A DNA stretch of 64,000 nt from Nevskia sp. (lineage in GTDB: Bacteria; Pseudomonadota; Gammaproteobacteria; Nevskiales; Nevskiaceae). This document shows, piece after piece, positions 19,089-28,385 of this stretch (its first letter is position 1; every line of letters begins with the position of its first letter). Under the pieces are notes generated by a model, which searched no databases, was not told where the DNA came from, and was given only the letters and a program-made list of their open reading frames with translations. Location of the stretch: assembly GCF_021732705.1 (NCBI RefSeq), contig NZ_JAKFUM010000002.1, forward strand, positions 248,001 through 312,000, in the 5' to 3' direction. The position numbers were made by a program, and so were the translations under genes.

Positions 19089-21296
19089 ATGCGAAACCTG
19101 TCTTGTCCCGCCCCGTCGACGGTGTCGATCTCACGCCGCATGGCGGTCGTTGCAACGGCGTTCGCAGCGGTCGTGCTTGCTGGCTGCGCCAGCCTGCCGA
19201 GCCTGCCGTTTGCGTCTGCCCCGAAGCCGCCGATCGCGAAGCAGGTGCCGTACACGGTGACCTCGCCGAACGGCGACCGGGTCGATCCGTACTACTGGCT
19301 GCGCGACGACACCCGGCAGTCGAACGACGTGCTGGACTATCTGAAGGCCGAAAACGCCTATCGCGATGCCGTGATGGCTCACACCGCGCCGCTGCAGCAG
19401 AAGCTGTACGACGAGATGGTGGCGCGGCAGAAGCCGGACGACGCCACGGTGCCGGTCTGGGACAACGGCTACTGGTATTGCAGCCGCTTCGAGCCCGGGA
19501 AGGAGCATGCGATTCAGGCCCGCCGCCAGGGACAGCGCGACGCGCCCGAGGAAGTCCTGATCGACGGCAACGCGCGCGCGATCGGCGCCTCGTTCTATTC
19601 GCTGGGTGGGCTCGATGTCAGCCCGGATGGCCAGAAGCTGGCGTTCACCGAAGATCTGGTGGGCCGGCGCCAGTACGTGATCAAGGTGAAGGATCTGGCG
19701 ACCGGCGAACTGCTGCCGGACGTCATCGAGAACGCCGAGCCCGATGTGCTGTGGGCGGCCGATGGCAAGACCTTGCTGTACATCGAGAAGGACCCGGTCA
19801 CGCTGCTGTCGACGCGGGTCAAGCGTCACCGCCTCGGCACCCTGTCGGTCAGCGATGTCGTCGTCCATGACGAGAAGGACACCAGCTACTACCTGAGCCT
19901 GAGCCGCGCCAGCTCCGGCAAGATGCTGTTCATCAACTTGACCAGCACGCTCCAGAGCGAGGTCCGCTACGCCTACAGCAGCGACGCCCGACTCGCCTTC
20001 AAGCCGGTGCTGCCGCGCGAGGCCGGGCACTTGTACAAGGCCGATCACGATGGCCGCGACTTCATCGTGCTGAGCAACTGGAAGGCGCAGAACTTCCGCG
20101 TGCTCCGCGCGCCGGTGAAGACCAGCAGCCGCAAGGGAACCTGGAAGGAAGTGCTGCCGGCACGCCGCGATGTGCTGATCGACGGCTTCGAGATCCATCA
20201 GGACGCGCTGGCGCTGAACGAGCGTGCCGATGGCCTGCTGAAGCTGCGCGTGCATCCGTGGAAGGCCGGCACCTCATTGAAGCAGGACGTCGTCATCGCG
20301 GCCGACGAACCGGCGTACACGATGGATCTCGTCGAGACGCCCGGCATCACCGGCCCCGGTGGGGCGCAGAAGCTGCGCTACCGCTACAGCTCCCTGATCA
20401 CCCCGGCGACGACCTACGACTACGACCTGAAGACCGGCCAGCGCGAACTGCTGAAGCGCACCGAGGTGCTTGGCGGCTTCGACAGCGCGAACTACCAGAC
20501 CGAGTTCCGCATGGCGACCGCTCGCGACGGCACGAAGGTGCCGGTCTCGCTGGCCTATCGCCGCGGCACGCCGCTCGACGGCACGGCGCCGCTGTACCAG
20601 TACGGCTACGGCTCGTACGGCTTCTCGAGCGATCCACGTTTCCACAGTGACTGGCTGAGCCTGCTCGACCGCGGCTTCGTCGTCGCCATCGCCCATGTCC
20701 GCGGCGGCCAGGAACTGGGCCGCGCGTGGTACGAGCACGGCAAGCTGCTGGAGAAGAAGAACAGCTTCACCGACTTCATCGACGTCACGGCGTTCCTGAC
20801 CCTGGAAAAGATCGCGGCAGCCGACAAGGTCTTCGCCGAAGGCCGCAGTGCCGGCGGGCTGCTGATGGGTGCTGTGCTGAATCTGGCTCCGGAGCGCTAT
20901 CGCGGCGTGGTTGCCGGCGTGCCATTCGTCGATGTCGTGACCACGATGCTCGACGAGTCCATTCCGCTGACGACGAACGAATTCGACGAATGGGGCAATC
21001 CGAAACAGAAGGCCTACTACGACTACATGCTGTCGTACTCGCCATACGACAACATCCGCCCGCAGGCCTACCCGGCGATCTACGTCCATACCGGCCTGTG
21101 GGACAGTCAGGTCCAGTACTACGAGCCGGCGAAGTGGGTGGCCAAGCTGCGCGCGATGAAAACGGATCAGCACCCGCTGATCTTCAGCATCGATCTCGCC
21201 GCCGGCCATGGCGGCAAGGCCGGGCGCTACGAGCGCCACCACGAAACCGCGCGCAGCTACGCGTTCATCCTCGACCAGATCGGAATCACGCAATGA
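19089..21296 (+). CDS. S9 family oligopeptidase (oligopeptidase B-like) lipoprotein
   Basis: 735 residues. The signal peptide ends in lipobox LAGC, so the protein is probably membrane-anchored in the periplasm, unlike cytosolic E. coli PtrB. A beta-propeller domain (about 60-470) begins with DPYYWLRDDTRQSNDVLDYL, typical of oligopeptidase B. The alpha/beta-hydrolase domain has the nucleophile in EGRSAGGLLMG, PFVDVVTTMLD and a catalytic His in AAGHGGKAGRYERHHE. It should cleave short basic peptides. Start at ATG 19089, 11 bases after GGAG. The stop overlaps the M23 peptidase start by 4 bases. It lacks the features of lasso isopeptidases and is 4 kb from the lasso genes. Confidence 0.92.
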   Translation: MRNLSCPAPSTVSISRRMAVVATAFAAVVLAGCASLPSLPFASAPKPPIAKQVPYTVTSPNGDRVDPYYWLRDDTRQSNDVLDYLKAENAYRDAVMAHTAPLQQKLYDEMVARQKPDDATVPVWDNGYWYCSRFEPGKEHAIQARRQGQRDAPEEVLIDGNARAIGASFYSLGGLDVSPDGQKLAFTEDLVGRRQYVIKVKDLATGELLPDVIENAEPDVLWAADGKTLLYIEKDPVTLLSTRVKRHRLGTLSVSDVVVHDEKDTSYYLSLSRASSGKMLFINLTSTLQSEVRYAYSSDARLAFKPVLPREAGHLYKADHDGRDFIVLSNWKAQNFRVLRAPVKTSSRKGTWKEVLPARRDVLIDGFEIHQDALALNERADGLLKLRVHPWKAGTSLKQDVVIAADEPAYTMDLVETPGITGPGGAQKLRYRYSSLITPATTYDYDLKTGQRELLKRTEVLGGFDSANYQTEFRMATARDGTKVPVSLAYRRGTPLDGTAPLYQYGYGSYGFSSDPRFHSDWLSLLDRGFVVAIAHVRGGQELGRAWYEHGKLLEKKNSFTDFIDVTAFLTLEKIAAADKVFAEGRSAGGLLMGAVLNLAPERYRGVVAGVPFVDVVTTMLDESIPLTTNEFDEWGNPKQKAYYDYMLSYSPYDNIRPQAYPAIYVHTGLWDSQVQYYEPAKWVAKLRAMKTDQHPLIFSIDLAAGHGGKAGRYERHHETARSYAFILDQIGITQ

Positions 21297-22138
21297 CCAG
21301 TTCGACCGTGCTCCGTGCCCTCGGCCTGCTGCTGGCCGCCGCAACGGCGACCGCGCAGGCCGCTCCGCCGGCCACCTATCAGGGCGACTGGGAGCAAGGC
21401 AGCCTGCTGATCGGCCACACCACGCCCGGCGCCAAGGTGCGGCTGGATGGCCGCGTGCTGCGGGTCTCGCCGGAAGGCCTGTTCCTGATCGGGCTTGATC
21501 GCGACGCCAAGCCCGTGGCGTCGGTCACGATCACTGTGCCCGGCGGCACCGACACGGTGGAGACGCACGATGTCGCCAAGCGCGAGTGGGACGTGCAGCC
21601 GCTGACCGGCATCGCGCCGAAATACGTCGATCCACCGGCCAAGGTGCTGGCGCGGATCAAGGCGGAGCAGGCGCAGATCAACGAGGTGCGCAAGCGCGAC
21701 ACCGCGATCACCGATTTCGCGACGCCGTTCGCGTGGCCGGCGCTCGGGCGCATCAGCGGCATCTTCGGCAGCCAGCGCATCCTGAACGGCACGCCGAAAT
21801 CGCCGCATTACGGTGTCGATGTCGCCGTACCCACCGGTACGCCGATCACTGCGCCATCCGGCGGCATCGTCGCGCTGGCGGAGCCGGATTTCTACTACAC
21901 CGGCGGCACCGTGATCATTGATCACGGCCACGGCCTGCAATCGATCCTCGTGCATCTGTCGAAGGTCAACGTGAAAGTCGGCCAGCGCGTGGAGCAAGGC
22001 GAGCCCGTGGCGCTGAGCGGCGCCACCGGCCGCGTCACCGGCCCGCACCTGCACTGGGGTCTGTACTGGTTCGGCGAGCGGGTGGACGCCCAGAAGTTCA
22101 CCGGGCCGATGCCGGCGAAGACGGCGGCTGCGCCTTGA
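21293..22138 (+). CDS. M23 (LytM) family metallopeptidase
   Basis: 281 residues: signal peptide (to about 24), a beta-rich N-terminal domain (about 25-130), and a LytM domain with the zinc ligands HYGVD, HLSK and HLHWGLYW. These enzymes cut peptidoglycan cross-links or activate amidases. All three metal-site motifs are intact, so it is probably active. ATG at 21293 overlaps the preceding stop (ATGA), indicating translational coupling with the oligopeptidase; the two may act together on periplasmic peptides. Confidence 0.93.
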   Translation: MTSSTVLRALGLLLAAATATAQAAPPATYQGDWEQGSLLIGHTTPGAKVRLDGRVLRVSPEGLFLIGLDRDAKPVASVTITVPGGTDTVETHDVAKREWDVQPLTGIAPKYVDPPAKVLARIKAEQAQINEVRKRDTAITDFATPFAWPALGRISGIFGSQRILNGTPKSPHYGVDVAVPTGTPITAPSGGIVALAEPDFYYTGGTVIIDHGHGLQSILVHLSKVNVKVGQRVEQGEPVALSGATGRVTGPHLHWGLYWFGERVDAQKFTGPMPAKTAAAP

Positions 22139-22156
22139 TCGGGCGCTGAACCCCGA

Positions 22157-22777
22157 TCAGCCGTTCGCGGCGCGCGCGGCGGCCAGATCGGCTTCCAGCG
22201 CCGCGATTCGGGCTTCCAGCGGCCCGACGACCTGCCGCAGTTGGGCATCGGTGTAGCGCGGCGTGATGTGCTGGTTGCAGTTCCAGTCGAAGGCTTCGAC
22301 CGTGATCAGCGCCACGCGCTCCATCGCCGCACGGTACGGGTACGGCCGCAGCAGGTCGACCAGCTTCGGATCGGCCTCGGCGATGTCCACCAGCTTGATC
22401 CGGCCGAGGATCTTGAGCCGCTGGCGGCTCGGATAATCGACGAGAAACAGCGCCACACGGTCATTGCCGGCGACATTGCCAGCGGAGATGTACTGGCGAT
22501 TGCCACGGAAATCGGCATAGGCCAGGGTCTTCGGATTCAGCGGCTTCAGAAAGCCCGGCGGCCCGCCGCGATGCTGCACGTAAGGCCAGCCGGTTTCGCC
22601 GACGCTGGCTTGATAGAAGTGATCGCGATGGGCGATGAACGCCGCTTCCACCTGCGTCAGCTGCGCATTCGGGCCGAAATCGGACTGGTAGCGCTCGTTG
22701 TCATGCAGGGCGCCGTAGTTGTCCTGCACGGCCTTCACGGCGGGCGTGAAGGCGAGTTCTGCGTAGCGGTGCGGCAT
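22157..22777 (-). CDS. Pyridoxamine 5'-phosphate oxidase-family flavoprotein
   Basis: 206 residues with an FMN-binding split-barrel: VGETGWPYVQHRGGPPGFLKPLNPKTLAYADFRGNRQYIS and RVALFLVDYPSRQRLKILGRIKLVD are the usual strands. The C-terminus is a helical, coiled-coil-like tail (LEARIAALEADLAAARA). Such proteins are not true PNPOx enzymes; they reduce or bind diverse substrates, and the ligand is unknown. Start at ATG 22777 with GGAA upstream. Convergent with the M23 gene and divergent from the PhoX-like gene. Confidence 0.85.
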   Translation of the reverse strand: MPHRYAELAFTPAVKAVQDNYGALHDNERYQSDFGPNAQLTQVEAAFIAHRDHFYQASVGETGWPYVQHRGGPPGFLKPLNPKTLAYADFRGNRQYISAGNVAGNDRVALFLVDYPSRQRLKILGRIKLVDIAEADPKLVDLLRPYPYRAAMERVALITVEAFDWNCNQHITPRYTDAQLRQVVGPLEARIAALEADLAAARAANG

Positions 22778-22893
22778 CGGGTCGTTCCGTCGGTGATGAC
22801 TGCGGCTTGTCACGGCGCAGTCACTGAAGCTCAATATCGTGACCGGCATTGTTCTTCATTTCCCGTTCCGATTTCGACACCGGCAGGTTTTCC

Positions 22894-24204
22894 ATGCAGT
22901 TCGATTCCCATTCCGGCCGCTGGCGCCGTTCCGCTCCGATGCTGCAGCAGACGCTCGATCGTCGCCGCTTCCTGCGCGACAGCTTTCTGGGCCTCGGCCT
23001 CGTCGCCATCGGCGGCTCGCTGAGCGGCTGCAGTGGCGGTGGCGGCCCGCTGGCCAGCACTGCACCCGCGCTCAGCGGCACGCTCGGCAATCTGTCTCCG
23101 ACGCCGGACGCCAACGGCCTGCTGCTGCCGCCGGGCTTCACGGCGCGGGTCATCGGGCAAGCCGGGCAAGTCGTGCCCGGAACCAACTTCCGCTGGCATA
23201 CCGATCCCGATGCCGGGGCCGTGTTCGCGCGCCCGGGTGGCGGCTGGGTCTACACCTCGAACCGCGAGTTCCTGCCGGGCGGGGTCGATGCCATCGAATT
23301 CGACGCCAGCGGCCAGATCAGCCGTGCCTACAACATTCTCCCCGGTGCCCAGAGCCGCCTGAACTGCGGCGGCGGCGTCACGCCGTGGAACACCTGGCTG
23401 AGCGGCGAGGAATACGATCTCGGCGTGATCTGGGAATGCGATCCGTTCGGGGTCGATGCGCCGCGCCGACTGCCGGCGCTCGGCACCTTCTCGCATGAAG
23501 CGGCCACCGTCGATGCCACCAGCAACATCGTCTACCTGACCGAGGACCAGCCGGACGGCCGCTTCTACCGCTTCGTGCCGACCACGCCGAACATCGGCGG
23601 CCGCGCCGATCTCACCGCCGGACGGCTGCAGGCGCTGCGCATCCTTGCCGACCCGGCCACGGTCAACGCCGAAGGCCGCGGCGGCCGCTGGGCGGTCGAA
23701 TGGCTCGACATCGCCAACCCGAACCCGGTGCTCGGCGGCGTGCTGTTCGGCACCCCGACGCGCCTGCAGGCACCTGACAGCTTCGCCTTCGATGGCGGCG
23801 AAGGCGTCTGGTACCAGCGCGGCATCGTCTACTTTGCGACCAAGGGCGACCGCCGCGTCTGGGCGCTGGATGTCGCTGCGCAGCGCATCGAAGTGATCTA
23901 CGACGACGCCGGCTTTTCCGCGCCGGTGCTGAGCAGCGTCGACAACATCGTGCTGACGCCGCGCGGCGACATCGTCGTCTCCGAAGACCAGGCCGCCGAT
24001 GCGCAGGTCGTCGCCATTCGCCCGGACGGCCGCATCCAGCCGCTGGTGCAGCTCGGGCCCGCACACGCCGGCTCCGAGGTCACCGGCCCGGCATTCTCGC
24101 CGGACGGCCGCTTCTTCTATTTCAGTTCCCAGCGCGGCACCAGCGGCCGTACCGGGGTCGACGGCATCACCTACGCCGTCGAGGGGCCGTGGTTGGCGAG
24201 CTAG
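22894..24204 (+). CDS. PhoX-like (DUF839) TAT-exported protein
   Basis: 436 residues. The N-terminus has a twin-arginine signal, RRRFLRDSFLGLGLVAIGGSLSGC, which also looks like a TAT lipoprotein signal with a lipobox Cys. The mature protein is a beta-propeller of the DUF839/PhoX family, with FRWHTDPDAGAVF, GGGVTPWNTWLSGEE and FSHEAATVDATSNIVYLTEDQPDGRFYRFVP, a typical metal-site stretch. PhoX members are calcium/iron alkaline phosphatases, but many DUF839 proteins are of unknown substrate. Start set at ATG 22894 rather than an upstream TTG. Confidence 0.85.
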   Translation: MQFDSHSGRWRRSAPMLQQTLDRRRFLRDSFLGLGLVAIGGSLSGCSGGGGPLASTAPALSGTLGNLSPTPDANGLLLPPGFTARVIGQAGQVVPGTNFRWHTDPDAGAVFARPGGGWVYTSNREFLPGGVDAIEFDASGQISRAYNILPGAQSRLNCGGGVTPWNTWLSGEEYDLGVIWECDPFGVDAPRRLPALGTFSHEAATVDATSNIVYLTEDQPDGRFYRFVPTTPNIGGRADLTAGRLQALRILADPATVNAEGRGGRWAVEWLDIANPNPVLGGVLFGTPTRLQAPDSFAFDGGEGVWYQRGIVYFATKGDRRVWALDVAAQRIEVIYDDAGFSAPVLSSVDNIVLTPRGDIVVSEDQAADAQVVAIRPDGRIQPLVQLGPAHAGSEVTGPAFSPDGRFFYFSSQRGTSGRTGVDGITYAVEGPWLAS

Positions 24205-24344
24205 TGCAGTCGCGGCCGCACCCGTTGGGGGGGCTTGTCTATGCAGCCGGATGACGATCCCGGTCAGCGCACCCGCCAGCAAGGGCCAGCACAACAGGAA
24301 CGGCAAGGCTCGGATCGGCGACGTGGCGGCAGCCGGCGCAGGCG

Positions 24345-25331
24345 TCACCGGATCGTCCTCGGGCGGAACGCTTGCAAGCATCTGCGAATCGGCTTCGCGG
24401 GAGCTGCGGGGGCGCGTGCCGATGGCGGCAAGACCACCAGCTCCGCCCGGAATGGTTGATCTTCGGGAAGGCGAAGATTCCACGCCAGCCCCACCCGCGC
24501 CAGCGCGCACAGGAACCACCAGCCGGGGTCCCATTCGCCGGCCCGCAATCCGAGCTTTGCGGAGCCCGGCCACGCGTGATGATTGTTGTGCCAGCACTCG
24601 CCCATCGTCAGCAGCGAGGTCAGGCGGATGTTGCGCCCCTGCACCGCAGCGCCGGAAACCATCACGGGCACGCCGCCGTGGTTGTGCGCGAGGTAGCCGA
24701 TCAGCCAGTGTCCGAACACGCCGGCCGTGACCCGTGCACAGACACCCCAGAACACGAAACCCCAGCCGCCCCAGGCGAACAGCAGCAACGCCCACGGCAA
24801 CTGCTGCGCCATCCAGGTGGCTTGCAGGAATCGGTAGAAGCGGTCGTCGGCGATGGCCTGCTCGATGCGGATATCCGGCGGGTTCGCGAGCTTCAGGTCG
24901 CCATGCAACTGCCACCAGGCATCCCGAAACAAGCCGCTGCGATGCGCGAGGAAGTCATGACACAGGGGCCGACGCTGCGCGTAATCGCGCAACTCGTGGC
25001 TGCGCAGCAAACCCAGAGGTCCCGCCAGCCCGACCAGCACGCCGCAATAGACCAGCAGGTATTCGAGCCACTGCGGCGAATCGAAACTGCGGTGGATCAG
25101 CTTGCGATGCATGCCCACCGAATGGCCCAGCAGCAACACCAGCATCGTCGAGCCGACGAACAGCGCGAACGCAGCCCACGAAAACCACAGCGCGCCACCC
25201 ACCACGGCCGAGACCGCCATGGCTGAAAACCACAGCGACCGGACCGGTTCCCAGACGACGTGTCCGATCAGAACACTGTCGTTGCCGGTCGATCGAACCC
25301 GGTGCTGCGCACAGCGCTCGGCAATCTCCAT
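24345..25331 (-). CDS. Membrane fatty acid desaturase-like protein with an altered second His box
   Basis: 328 residues with four or more hydrophobic segments. The first histidine box is GMHRKLIHRSF and the third GECWHNNHHAWPGSAKLGL, as in acyl-CoA/acyl-lipid delta-9 desaturases. The usual HRxHH box is missing; the matching position reads HELRDYAQRRPLCHDFLAHR. This pattern occurs in a proteobacterial desaturase subfamily, so activity is plausible but unproven. ATG 25331 is preferred (AAGGGG 8 bases upstream). It is transcribed away from the lasso genes, with 256 bases between that hold no other clear gene. A role in the lasso pathway is not implied. Confidence 0.82.
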   Translation of the reverse strand: MEIAERCAQHRVRSTGNDSVLIGHVVWEPVRSLWFSAMAVSAVVGGALWFSWAAFALFVGSTMLVLLLGHSVGMHRKLIHRSFDSPQWLEYLLVYCGVLVGLAGPLGLLRSHELRDYAQRRPLCHDFLAHRSGLFRDAWWQLHGDLKLANPPDIRIEQAIADDRFYRFLQATWMAQQLPWALLLFAWGGWGFVFWGVCARVTAGVFGHWLIGYLAHNHGGVPVMVSGAAVQGRNIRLTSLLTMGECWHNNHHAWPGSAKLGLRAGEWDPGWWFLCALARVGLAWNLRLPEDQPFRAELVVLPPSARAPAAPAKPIRRCLQAFRPRTIR

Positions 25332-25587
25332 CGCCACGCCCCTTGTTCCATGGTCTGGGAGCATCACTTCAGCGCATCTCCTTCGTCCTACGATACGGCC
25401 GCGCGGCGTCGAACGCCAAAGCGGCACCTGGCCCGAACGCCGGTCGAAGACACCCCCGAATCACGACGCGCAGCACCGCGAACGATGCCGCCGAGCGCCA
25501 CGCCGCCGCGTCATCGCCGTGGATTGATCGCGACACCGTGTTTCGTGAACACTGCCGACAGCCTTGGCAGCAGCGGAGCATCCGGCG

Positions 25588-26292
25588 ATGGCGGTCAGCG
25601 AACACATCCGGCACGTGCAGATCGACGATGTCATCGTGCTGCTCGATATCCGCGCCGGGCGCTATCTGCTGATCGAGGACGTCGCGGCCGAGATGTGGGA
25701 TGGCATGTGCCGGGACCGGACGCCGGAGCAGATCGTCGACGACATCAGCGCCCGCTATGACGCGGCGCGCGATCAGGTGGCGCAGGACTTCGCGCAGTTC
25801 CTCGCGTCATGCCGCGCCAACGGTTACTGGGACGATGCGCCGGCCGCGCCGGCCTTGCCGGTGGTGCCACGCAGCGCAAGCGCGGTTGCAGCCGGCCGCC
25901 ATTTCCTGACCTTGCGCGCCTGGCTGGCCTTGCTGGCGAGCTGGATGACCCTGAAAACCGGCGGCTTCCATGGCCTGCATGGCGCGGCGCAGCGGCTGGC
26001 AGCGATGCCGCGCGGCGCGGGCCAGCCGGATGCGCAACTGCTGCAGCGTGCGGAAGCGGCCTTCCTGCGCGCGGAGAACTTCTTCATCTTGAAGAGCGCG
26101 CCGCAGGATTGCCTGCCGCGCTCGATGGCGATGTACCGCTTCCTGCACGGTCTCGGCCTGCCGGTGCGGCATCGGATCGGGGTCGAGCGCTATCCGCTGA
26201 CGATGCACGCCTGGGTCGAATGCGACGGCGAGCCGGTGCTGAACGATCCGGACGCCGGCCGCATGACCGTGATCGCGACCACCGGCGCATGA
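25588..26292 (+). CDS. Lasso peptide maturase B (fused RRE and transglutaminase-like leader peptidase)
   Basis: 234 residues. The N-terminal 85 residues are a PqqD-like RiPP recognition element (VIVLLDIRAGRYLLIEDVAAEMWDGM) that binds the precursor leader. Residues about 100-234 are a transglutaminase-like cysteine protease of the McjB type, with Cys175 (DCLPRS), His207 (MHAWVE) and Asp220 (VLNDPD) as the likely triad. The two parts are fused, as usual in proteobacteria. The enzyme should cut the leader from the core before cyclisation. ATG 25588 follows GGAG by 9 bases. Its stop overlaps the cyclase start (ATGA), showing coupling. Confidence 0.92.
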   Translation: MAVSEHIRHVQIDDVIVLLDIRAGRYLLIEDVAAEMWDGMCRDRTPEQIVDDISARYDAARDQVAQDFAQFLASCRANGYWDDAPAAPALPVVPRSASAVAAGRHFLTLRAWLALLASWMTLKTGGFHGLHGAAQRLAAMPRGAGQPDAQLLQRAEAAFLRAENFFILKSAPQDCLPRSMAMYRFLHGLGLPVRHRIGVERYPLTMHAWVECDGEPVLNDPDAGRMTVIATTGA

Positions 26293-28061
26293 GCCGCTTC
26301 GCGGGCCGGGTGGCGCGCACGCCGCAGGCGGCGCTGACGGCGCAGCCGGCCCCGCTGCTGCGCGATGGACTGCAGGTGCTGCTGCGCGGCTTCATCGGCA
26401 ACCGGCAGACGCTGCTGCGCGAAGGCCGCGCCCTGGGGCTGATCGGCGAGCACGAGGACGACGCCGCGCTGTGTGCCGTCGCGTACCGGCGCTGGGGAGC
26501 CGACCTGAATGCCCACGTGCTGGGCGAGTACGCCGTGGCGCTGTTCGATCCAGCCGCGCAGACCTTGCTGCTGACCCGCGACGGCCTCGGCCTGCAGCCG
26601 CTGTTCTACAGCGGTGATGGCGAACGCCTCGCGTTCGCCTCGCATCTGGACGCGCTGCTGACGATCGTCGAGCCCGGCGCGCTGGACACGCGCTATCTCG
26701 GCGAACATCTGACTTTCGCCCCGCATGCCTTCGACCGCACGCCGTTCGTCAACATCGCGAAACTGATCCCCGGGCACAGCCTGCGCTGGACACCGGGCAG
26801 GCTCGAACAGATCCGCTCGTGGCGGCTCAGTCAGGCGCCGGACGTGCCGGATGCCACGGATCGCGAGCACGAAGCACGCTTTCGCGAACTGCTGGCCGAA
26901 GGGCTGCGCCAATGCATTCCGGCAACCGGGCGGACCTGGTCGGAGCTGTCCGGCGGGCAGGATTCGTCATCGATCGTCTGCGCGGCGGCCGATGCCGGCA
27001 TCACCGGGCTCGAAACGCTGTCGTTCGTGTTTCCGCACTGTCAGGAAGCCGACGAAACGCCGTACATCGAGGCCGTGACCGCGCGCACCGGCTATCCCGC
27101 GCATCGGCTCGACATCCAGCAGACGCCCCCGTTCGCGCGCGTGCCCACGACCTTCCACGGCGAGCCGAACCTGGTGCTGCCGTACACCGCGTTCATCGAG
27201 CGCTACGAAGACCTGATGCGCGAGCATGACGTGCAGGTGATGCTGTCCGGCAATGGCGGCGATCACGTGATGATCGGCGATGGCCTGTTTCCGCTCGATC
27301 TGGCCGACCACCTGCAGCGCGGGGATGGCCGCGCGCTGTGGCAGGGCCTCAAGGACTGGCAGGCTCATGCCGAGCACCGGCGCTCGCTGCGCTTCCTGTT
27401 CGGTCATTACGCCTGGACGCCGGCTTGGCGCCATTGGCGACGGCAACCGGTGTCGCCGCGCTTCACGATCCCGGTGCCGGAATGGATCGCGCCCGACTTC
27501 CTGCGCCGCTTCCGGGCCGCGGCCGCCGACGCGCGATGCGAGCCACCGGACCATGGATCGTCGCCAAGCCGGCAGTACTTCATCGAGCGCGTCCACGATT
27601 TCTCGGCGCTGATCAGCCAGAACGCGCATCAGGCCGTGCGCGGATTCGAGTTCCGCTATCCGCTGATGTACCGGCCGCTGGTCGAGTTCCTGTACGCGCT
27701 GCCGTGGCGGCAGAAGCTGCGGCCGGACGGCGATCGGCATCTGCAGCGCCGTGCCATGCACGCGCTGCTGCCGGCCGAGGTGCGCGATCGCGTCGACAAG
27801 GCCGTGATGACGCGCCCGGTGCTCGAAGGCTTTCGCCGTTCGCCGGCGTGGTTCGATCTGCTGACGCGCCAGCCGCAGCTCATCGAGCACGGGCTGGTCG
27901 ATGCCGCGCGCTGGCAGGACGCCGTCCGTCGCGCGCGCCTCGGGCAGATCGAAGGTGTTTCGCTGTTCCTGGCTGCGGCAGCACTGGAAGCCTGGCTGCA
28001 GGGGCTGTGCGCGCATCGCGCCGATCGGCCAGCGGCAAACCCGGAAGTGGTGGGCATATGA
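26289..28061 (+). CDS. Lasso peptide macrolactam synthetase C (asparagine synthetase-like)
   Basis: 590 residues. The N-terminal region (about 1-180) resembles a class II glutaminase domain but has no Cys at position 2 (MSRFAGRV), so it cannot make ammonia. The asparagine-synthetase ATP-pyrophosphatase domain follows, with the PP-loop SELSGGQDSSSI (221-226 is SGGQDS), VMLSGNGGDHVMIGD, and the C-terminal RYPLMYRPLVEFLYALP helix. The enzyme should adenylate an acidic side chain of the core and close an isopeptide bond to its N-terminus. Overlap with B by 4 bases. The short tail MDP/GI ends just before the precursor promoter region. Confidence 0.92.
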   Translation: MSRFAGRVARTPQAALTAQPAPLLRDGLQVLLRGFIGNRQTLLREGRALGLIGEHEDDAALCAVAYRRWGADLNAHVLGEYAVALFDPAAQTLLLTRDGLGLQPLFYSGDGERLAFASHLDALLTIVEPGALDTRYLGEHLTFAPHAFDRTPFVNIAKLIPGHSLRWTPGRLEQIRSWRLSQAPDVPDATDREHEARFRELLAEGLRQCIPATGRTWSELSGGQDSSSIVCAAADAGITGLETLSFVFPHCQEADETPYIEAVTARTGYPAHRLDIQQTPPFARVPTTFHGEPNLVLPYTAFIERYEDLMREHDVQVMLSGNGGDHVMIGDGLFPLDLADHLQRGDGRALWQGLKDWQAHAEHRRSLRFLFGHYAWTPAWRHWRRQPVSPRFTIPVPEWIAPDFLRRFRAAAADARCEPPDHGSSPSRQYFIERVHDFSALISQNAHQAVRGFEFRYPLMYRPLVEFLYALPWRQKLRPDGDRHLQRRAMHALLPAEVRDRVDKAVMTRPVLEGFRRSPAWFDLLTRQPQLIEHGLVDAARWQDAVRRARLGQIEGVSLFLAAAALEAWLQGLCAHRADRPAANPEVVGI

Positions 28062-28074
28062 ACAATCCCGGCCT

Positions 28075-28080
28075 TTGACA
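28075..28080 (+). promoter_or_regulatory. Perfect -35 hexamer upstream of the lasso precursor
   Basis: TTGACA, 14 bases after the cyclase stop and 128 bases before the precursor ATG. The -10 is not clear: spacers of 17-20 give TGCCAA to CAAATT. A dedicated promoter for the precursor would be sensible, since it lies last in the operon. Confidence 0.4.
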
Positions 28081-28207
28081 GCGTTTCCGGCCGGTGCTGC
28101 CAAATTCTGCCGGTAGCAGCGTCCGGTTCCGTTGGGTGGTCTCGCGCTGCATGTCGGCATCGTGCAGTTCTTTCGTTTCCAGTCTTCACCCCGCAGAAGG
28201 AGATGAC

Positions 28208-28372
28208 ATGAAGAAAACGTACAGCGCACCGCGAGTGCACGACCTTGGCTCGGCCGTCGTCCTGACCAAGGGCAGCTACCCGCACACGCCCGAAACCCAC
28301 GGCACCACCGATCACAAGATCACGCGGGTCCGTACCGCATCGACCGTCCGCAAGGACCACGGCAAGGGCTGA
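28208..28372 (+). CDS. Lasso peptide precursor A
   Basis: 54-residue precursor starting MKKTYSAPRVHDLG behind an excellent AAGGAG ribosome site. The leader carries Y5-x2-P8-x-V10-x3-G14-x5-T20, the known lasso leader pattern YxxPxLxxxGxxxxxT (Val in place of Leu), and ends T20-K21 with Thr at the conserved -2 position. The predicted core begins at G22, GSYPHTPETHGTTDHK, so Gly1 can bond to Glu8 to make an eight-residue ring. The core is 33 residues, long for the class, with a 25-residue basic tail and no Cys. The tail may be trimmed. The frame stays open upstream of 28208, but the motif and ribosome site fix the start. The next gene on this strand is far away. Confidence 0.85.
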   Translation: MKKTYSAPRVHDLGSAVVLTKGSYPHTPETHGTTDHKITRVRTASTVRKDHGKG

Positions 28373-28385
28373 GGCGACAGGCGTT

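Noticed and set aside
19089-21296. Lasso peptide isopeptidase, because it is an S9 enzyme near the lasso genes
   Set aside because: The protein is oligopeptidase B-like with a lipobox, is 4 kb from the lasso genes and coupled to an M23 peptidase.
24220-24380. Minus-strand frame with a hydrophobic stretch (FLLCWPLLAGALTGIVIRL) after the desaturase
   Set aside because: It runs on without a stop through the PhoX-like gene on the opposite strand and has no ribosome site; looks like antisense coding noise.
22831-24915. 694-residue minus-strand frame
   Set aside because: Antisense to the PhoX-like gene and out of frame with the desaturase; no coherent domain.
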